NCBI GenBank assembly: GCA_900554845.1
Contig: USIY01000028.1
Span: forward strand, 1 to 15,737
Direction: 5' to 3'
Origin: an uncultured Bacteroidales bacterium
GTDB taxonomy: Bacteria > Bacteroidota > Bacteroidia > Bacteroidales > Muribaculaceae
DNA length: 15,737 nt
Below are positions 14,445 to 15,737 of the stretch, one piece after another (position 1 is the first letter of the stretch; every line of letters starts with the position of its first letter). Under the pieces are notes generated by a model, which saw only the letters and a program-made list of their open reading frames with translations, was not told the origin of the DNA and did no database searches. Made by a program: the position numbers and the translations under genes.

Positions 14445-15737
14445 TTATAATGATTTATGGGGATAGAGTGTGTCCCACCATGTGGAGTTATGTTTCAGAT
14501 ATTTCTCGAACCAGGCGAATATCGTGTCCTGCCACTTCACTCGTTTGTCATAGTCAAGGATATGATGGTCCTGGTCGGAGACGGCTACGAAAGCCGTGGG
14601 GCGTCCCAACAGTTTCAAAGCGGTGTACATCTGGATGCTCTCGCCGACGGGAACGTTGTGGTCGCTGTCGCCGTGCAGGAACAGTATCGGAGTATTAATT
14701 TTCTCGGCCATGAACAGTGGGCTGTTGTCCACGTAGAGGTCGTGTCTGTTCCAGGGATAGCTGTTTGCCATTGACACCTCGCTGTAGCTGTATCCCCAGT
14801 AGCCTTCGCCCCAGTAAGATGTATGGTCGCTGATGCCGGCGTGGCTGATTGCCGCCGCGAAGAGAGGAGTCTGGGTCTGCAGATACTGGGTCATGAAACC
14901 GCCGTAGCTTGCTCCTATGCAGCCAATGGCTTTTGAATCGGCCCACCGGTTGGCTTTGCAGAACTGCTCCACACCTTCGATGATGTCCTGTGCCACGCCC
15001 TGGCCGGCGGTGTTTACATGGCGTGACGCCCATTCCTGGCCGCGGCCCGTGCAACCGCTTGGATTGATCACCAGAACGGCGTATCCTTGGGCAGCATACA
15101 GATGCTGAGGATAACGGCTTTCGAAATTACGGCTTGTAGGCGAGCAACCGCCGTAGTAATTTACGATTACAGGATATTTTTTCGTGGGATCGAAATCGGC
15201 GGGAAGATAATAACGTGCGTTGATAGTGTCGCCTCGTGAAGTCACATAATCGAAAGGAATCACATCTCCGAGTTTGACTTCGGCCAGTCTTTCTGCTGAT
15301 GGATCGTCTATAAGTCGGGTGGTGCCTCGACGTATGTCGGTCACGTACACGCGGTCGGAATTGGAGGCCGATGAACCTTGCCATGCAAGCATGTCTCCTT
15401 TATACGGAAGTGCGAATCCCTGGACTATGTCTTCGGTTTTGTCGGTGATGTTACGGAACGTCCGTTTTGCGGGATCATAAACGAATAAAGGAATGCGGTC
15501 ATAATCTTCGGCGGTGAAATATATTTTGCCGTCGGCGGTACTCCATTGGAACGATTGAACGGAGGGATCGAAATCGCGTGTGACGGGGTCAACGGATTTA
15601 TCGGAGACATTCACTAAGAACAATTCCGTCTCGGTCATTGAAGGAGTCCTGTCGGCCGGAAGGTTACGGCCGATGCCGTTGAATGCTTCGGGAGTCCCGG
15701 CCACCAGAACTTTTGTGCCGTCGGGGGAGAATCGGGC
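14445..15737 (-). CDS. S9 family prolyl oligopeptidase / dipeptidyl-peptidase-like (N-terminus outside window)
   Basis: The frame is open to the window edge, so the N-terminal part, including any signal peptide, is missing; 430 C-terminal residues are visible, and the GTG at 15704 is internal. The visible start ARFSPDGTKVLVAGTPEA is a propeller repeat (PD40-like), and more blades follow (QSFQWSTADGKIYFTAEDYD, MLAWQGSSAS). The alpha/beta-hydrolase domain begins near visible residue 160. It has nucleophile Ser277 in GASYGGFMTQY, Asp359 in LHGDSDHNVPV and His391 in SDQDHHILDY (visible numbering), so the catalytic triad is complete. NPSGCTGRGQEWA and YYGGCSPTSRNF are typical of Bacteroidota S9 acyl-aminoacyl/dipeptidyl peptidases. 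It probably acts in the periplasm on short peptides (inference). The DUF418 gene follows after 34 nt. Confidence 0.93.
   Translation of the reverse strand, partial: ARFSPDGTKVLVAGTPEAFNGIGRNLPADRTPSMTETELFLVNVSDKSVDPVTRDFDPSVQSFQWSTADGKIYFTAEDYDRIPLFVYDPAKRTFRNITDKTEDIVQGFALPYKGDMLAWQGSSASNSDRVYVTDIRRGTTRLIDDPSAERLAEVKLGDVIPFDYVTSRGDTINARYYLPADFDPTKKYPVIVNYYGGCSPTSRNFESRYPQHLYAAQGYAVLVINPSGCTGRGQEWASRHVNTAGQGVAQDIIEGVEQFCKANRWADSKAIGCIGASYGGFMTQYLQTQTPLFAAAISHAGISDHTSYWGEGYWGYSYSEVSMANSYPWNRHDLYVDNSPLFMAEKINTPILFLHGDSDHNVPVGESIQMYTALKLLGRPTAFVAVSDQDHHILDYDKRVKWQDTIFAWFEKYLKHNSTWWDTLYPHKSL

Noticed and set aside
15702..15704. GTG as the start of the S9 peptidase
   Set aside because: The upstream codons encode ARFSPDGTKVL, a typical propeller repeat, so the gene continues beyond the window edge.
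1..15737. CRISPR arrays, tRNA/rRNA genes, insertion sequences, attachment sites
   Set aside because: No regularly spaced repeats, transposase-like frames, terminal inverted repeats or structural RNA signatures were seen, and the gaps between genes are too small to hold them.

Overview
The window looks like a chromosomal segment of a Bacteroidales bacterium, possibly a Muribaculaceae-type gut commensal (this is an inference). It has roughly balanced base composition, a surface beta-propeller lipoprotein of the BtuG type, a DUF418 membrane protein, a single-domain RyR protein and an S9 peptidase typical of Bacteroidota. There is also a Bacteroidota-style promoter (TAnnTTTG -7 box). No rRNA, tRNA, insertion sequence, CRISPR array or prophage gene is visible. 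Gene density is very high: the longest gap is 87 bp (12846-12932), so no stretch over 300 bp lacks a gene.

Region 1 (1-7568, + strand) is one tightly packed operon for corrinoid capture and the late steps of cobalamin synthesis. In order it holds a BtuG-like surface corrinoid-binding propeller (5' end cut by the window), a BtuF-like lipoprotein, CbiA (a,c-diamide synthase), a PduO-type Co adenosyltransferase, CbiP/CobQ (cobyric acid synthase), CobD (threonine-phosphate decarboxylase) and CbiB (adenosylcobinamide-phosphate synthase). Junctions are ATGA overlaps or gaps of 3 to 11 nt.

Region 2 (7537-12845, - strand) runs towards region 1 and supplies nucleotide-loop assembly. In transcription order it holds CstA (peptide/pyruvate-type carrier), an alkaline-phosphatase-superfamily phosphoryl-transfer enzyme related to ApgM/COG3635, CobU, CobT, CobS and CobC. 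The two operons converge with no spacer, and the 3' ends of cbiB and cobC overlap by 32 bp. Together they cover cobyrinate to adenosylcobalamin. The one reaction not covered by a standard gene is production of L-threonine O-3-phosphate for CobD, and the ApgM-like protein is a natural candidate for it. This is the most interesting hypothesis in the window.

Region 3 (12933-15737, - strand) is a separate-looking set: an S9 prolyl-oligopeptidase/DPP-like peptidase (N-terminus outside the window), a DUF418 multi-pass membrane protein and a stand-alone RyR-domain protein. It lies upstream of cstA on the same strand and is separated from it by the 87-bp promoter region.

Not found in the window: corrin-ring genes, btuC/btuD permease and ATPase genes, btuB, pduX, a lower-ligand synthesis gene such as bluB, or a cobalamin riboswitch. 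The riboswitch and start of the + operon, if present, lie before position 1.
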